A stretch of 5,920 nucleotides of DNA from contig JAKDIE010000095.1 in the NCBI GenBank assembly GCA_030450655.1, positions 1-5,920 of the forward strand. The letters run 5' to 3'. Positions 4,616 to 5,920 of this stretch are shown in pieces (the stretch's first letter is position 1; each line of letters starts with the position of its first letter). The translations under genes and the position numbers were made by a program. Below the pieces are notes generated by a model. It saw only the letters and a list, made by a program, of their open reading frames with translations, was not told the origin of the DNA and did not search any database. This DNA comes from Ruaniaceae bacterium (GTDB taxonomy: Bacteria > Actinomycetota > Actinomycetes > Actinomycetales > Actinomycetaceae).

Positions 4616-5920
4616 ATGGACGCGACGAACCGTACCGTGCGCTTGACTGTTGGCCAAGCGATCATCAGATTCCTCGTGCACCAGCACAGCGAACGCGACG
4701 GTGTGCGCCAGCGCCTGATCGCCGGCGCAATGGGCATCTTCGGCCACGGGAACGTGGCAGGGATTGGGCAGGCGCTCCTGCAGAACGAGCTGGACCATGC
4801 TCCAGATGGCGGCCAGATGCCGTACATCATGCCGCGCAATGAGCAAGGCATGGTGCACGCGGCCACGGCGTACGCGAAGACGCGAAACCGGCTGCAGGCG
4901 CTCATGTGCACCGCATCGATCGGCCCGGGCTCCCTCAACATGGTGACAGGGGCGGCCACCGCCACGACCAACCGGATACCGGTGCTGCTGTTTCCGTCGG
5001 ACCAGTTCGCAACTAGGCGTCCAGATCCGGTACTTCAACAGGTGGAGAACTGGCAATCGCTCACGGTCAGTGCCACCGACTGCTTCCGCCCGGTTGCGGC
5101 CTTCTTCGACCGGATCGAGAGGCCCGAGCAGTTGCCGTTGTCGCTCCTGCACGCGATGGAGGTACTGACGGACCCGGCGGCAACGGGCGCGGTGGTCATC
5201 GCCCTCCCCCAGGATGTTCAGGCGGAGGCCTTCGACTGGCCGATCGAGATGTTCGCGGATCGCACGTGGTACGTTCGCCGCGCGCCGGCTGAGAGTGCGG
5301 CGATCGAGCGCGCGGTCTCCGCGATTCGCTCGTCTGAACGTCCCATGATCATCGCCGGCGGCGGGGTCATTTATTCTGCGGCGAGCGAGGAGCTCCGGGC
5401 ATTGGCTGCGGTGACTGGTATACCAGTTGCTGACACCCAGGCGGGTAAGGGCGCGATCAGCTTCGAGAGCGCGCAGTCCGTGGGTGGTATCGGATCGACA
5501 GGAGCGGCGCCTGCCAACCGGGTGGCGGACACCGCCGATCTGGTCATCGGCATTGGTACTCGCTACTCCGACTTCACCACTGCCTCGCAGACGCAGTTCA
5601 AGAACCCTGGTGTTCGATTCGTGAACATCAACGTCCAACCGTTCGATGCGGTCAAGCAGGGTGCGCAGATGGTGGTCGCGGATGCGCGGGAGGCGCTGCG
5701 TGCCCTCGCGGCGCTCCTGGCTGACTACCGAGTCGATGAGTCATACGCAGCGGAAATCTCGAGGTGGCGGGAGCAGTGGGACGTCGAGGTGGAGGCGTGC
5801 TATCACCGAGGCAACCAGCCGCTACCCGCGCAAACGGAGATCTTCGGCGCCCTCAACGACTTGATGGGAGACGACGACATCGTCATCAACGCTGCAGGCT
5901 CCATGCCGGGCGATTTGCAG
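4616..5920 (+). CDS. iolD: 3D-(3,5/4)-trihydroxycyclohexane-1,2-dione hydrolase, 3' end outside window
   Basis: IolD is the ThDP-dependent hydrolase that opens the THcHDO ring to 5-deoxy-glucuronate, the step between IolE and IolB. The frame runs uninterrupted from ATG 4616 for 435 codons to the window edge. The family is about 640 residues, so roughly the last third is missing. The N-terminal ThDP-pyrimidine domain shows FGHGNVAGIGQAL (42-54), PRNEQGMVHAA (73-83) with E76 as the expected cofactor-activating glutamate, and CTASIGPGSLNMVTGAA (98-114). The central domain carries IIAGGGVIYS (245-254) and LVIGIGTRYSDF (319-330). The window ends at NAAGSMPGDLQ, just before the GDG...N ThDP-diphosphate motif would appear. 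Acetolactate synthase is the nearest alternative, but the start FGHGNVAGIGQAL, the missing FAD-type features and the neighbouring iolB favour IolD. Confidence 0.93.
   Translation, partial: MDATNRTVRLTVGQAIIRFLVHQHSERDGVRQRLIAGAMGIFGHGNVAGIGQALLQNELDHAPDGGQMPYIMPRNEQGMVHAATAYAKTRNRLQALMCTASIGPGSLNMVTGAATATTNRIPVLLFPSDQFATRRPDPVLQQVENWQSLTVSATDCFRPVAAFFDRIERPEQLPLSLLHAMEVLTDPAATGAVVIALPQDVQAEAFDWPIEMFADRTWYVRRAPAESAAIERAVSAIRSSERPMIIAGGGVIYSAASEELRALAAVTGIPVADTQAGKGAISFESAQSVGGIGSTGAAPANRVADTADLVIGIGTRYSDFTTASQTQFKNPGVRFVNINVQPFDAVKQGAQMVVADAREALRALAALLADYRVDESYAAEISRWREQWDVEVEACYHRGNQPLPAQTEIFGALNDLMGDDDIVINAAGSMPGDLQ

Noticed and set aside
4448..5638. Long minus-strand open frame (396 codons) across the end of iolB and most of iolD
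   Set aside because: It is antisense to two well-supported iol genes, its translation is rich in Arg, His and Ala with no recognisable domain, and such frames are common opposite GC-rich genes.

Overview
The window looks like part of a myo-inositol catabolism (iol) locus from a high-GC Gram-positive bacterium. I infer Actinomycetota, because of the GC-rich third codon positions, a GTG start on one gene and the compact, mostly divergent or convergent gene layout. No rRNA, tRNA, insertion sequence or CRISPR array is visible, and the genus cannot be read from the sequence.

Layout from left to right. Positions 1-60 hold the last 19 codons of an unidentified plus-strand gene. It converges tightly on a minus-strand ornithine aminotransferase gene (rocD, 81-1262). 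A 221-nt divergent intergenic region (1263-1483) separates rocD from plus-strand iolE (1484-2368, inosose dehydratase). iolE converges across 56 nt on a minus-strand gene of the transaldolase family (2425-3504). A 200-nt divergent regulatory region (3505-3704) then leads into iolB (3705-4583, 5-deoxy-glucuronate isomerase) and iolD (4616 to the window edge, THcHDO hydrolase, 3' end missing), which probably form one transcript.

How the genes work together. IolE dehydrates scyllo-inosose to the diketone THcHDO, IolD opens the ring to 5-deoxy-glucuronate, and IolB isomerises that to 2-deoxy-5-keto-gluconate (DKG). In the textbook pathway the kinase IolC and the aldolase IolJ then cleave DKG to DHAP and malonate semialdehyde. 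Neither is in this window. A divergent transaldolase-family gene sits between iolE and iolB. DKG read from its keto end has the fructose-like 3,4-threo arrangement that transaldolases cleave. A transaldolase could therefore move the dihydroxyacetone unit of unphosphorylated DKG onto glyceraldehyde 3-phosphate, giving fructose 6-phosphate and malonate semialdehyde, by analogy with the sulfofructose transaldolase pathway. This is the main hypothesis of the window and is inference, not proof.

Regulation. A near-identical 11-bp element, TGTCC(T/G)AACAA, lies in both divergent intergenic regions (1343-1353 on plus, 3594-3604 on minus). It overlaps the predicted rocD -10 box and the predicted transaldolase -35 box. 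It resembles the IolR operator consensus of Corynebacterium as I remember it, so an IolR-like regulator probably controls the locus, transaldolase gene included.
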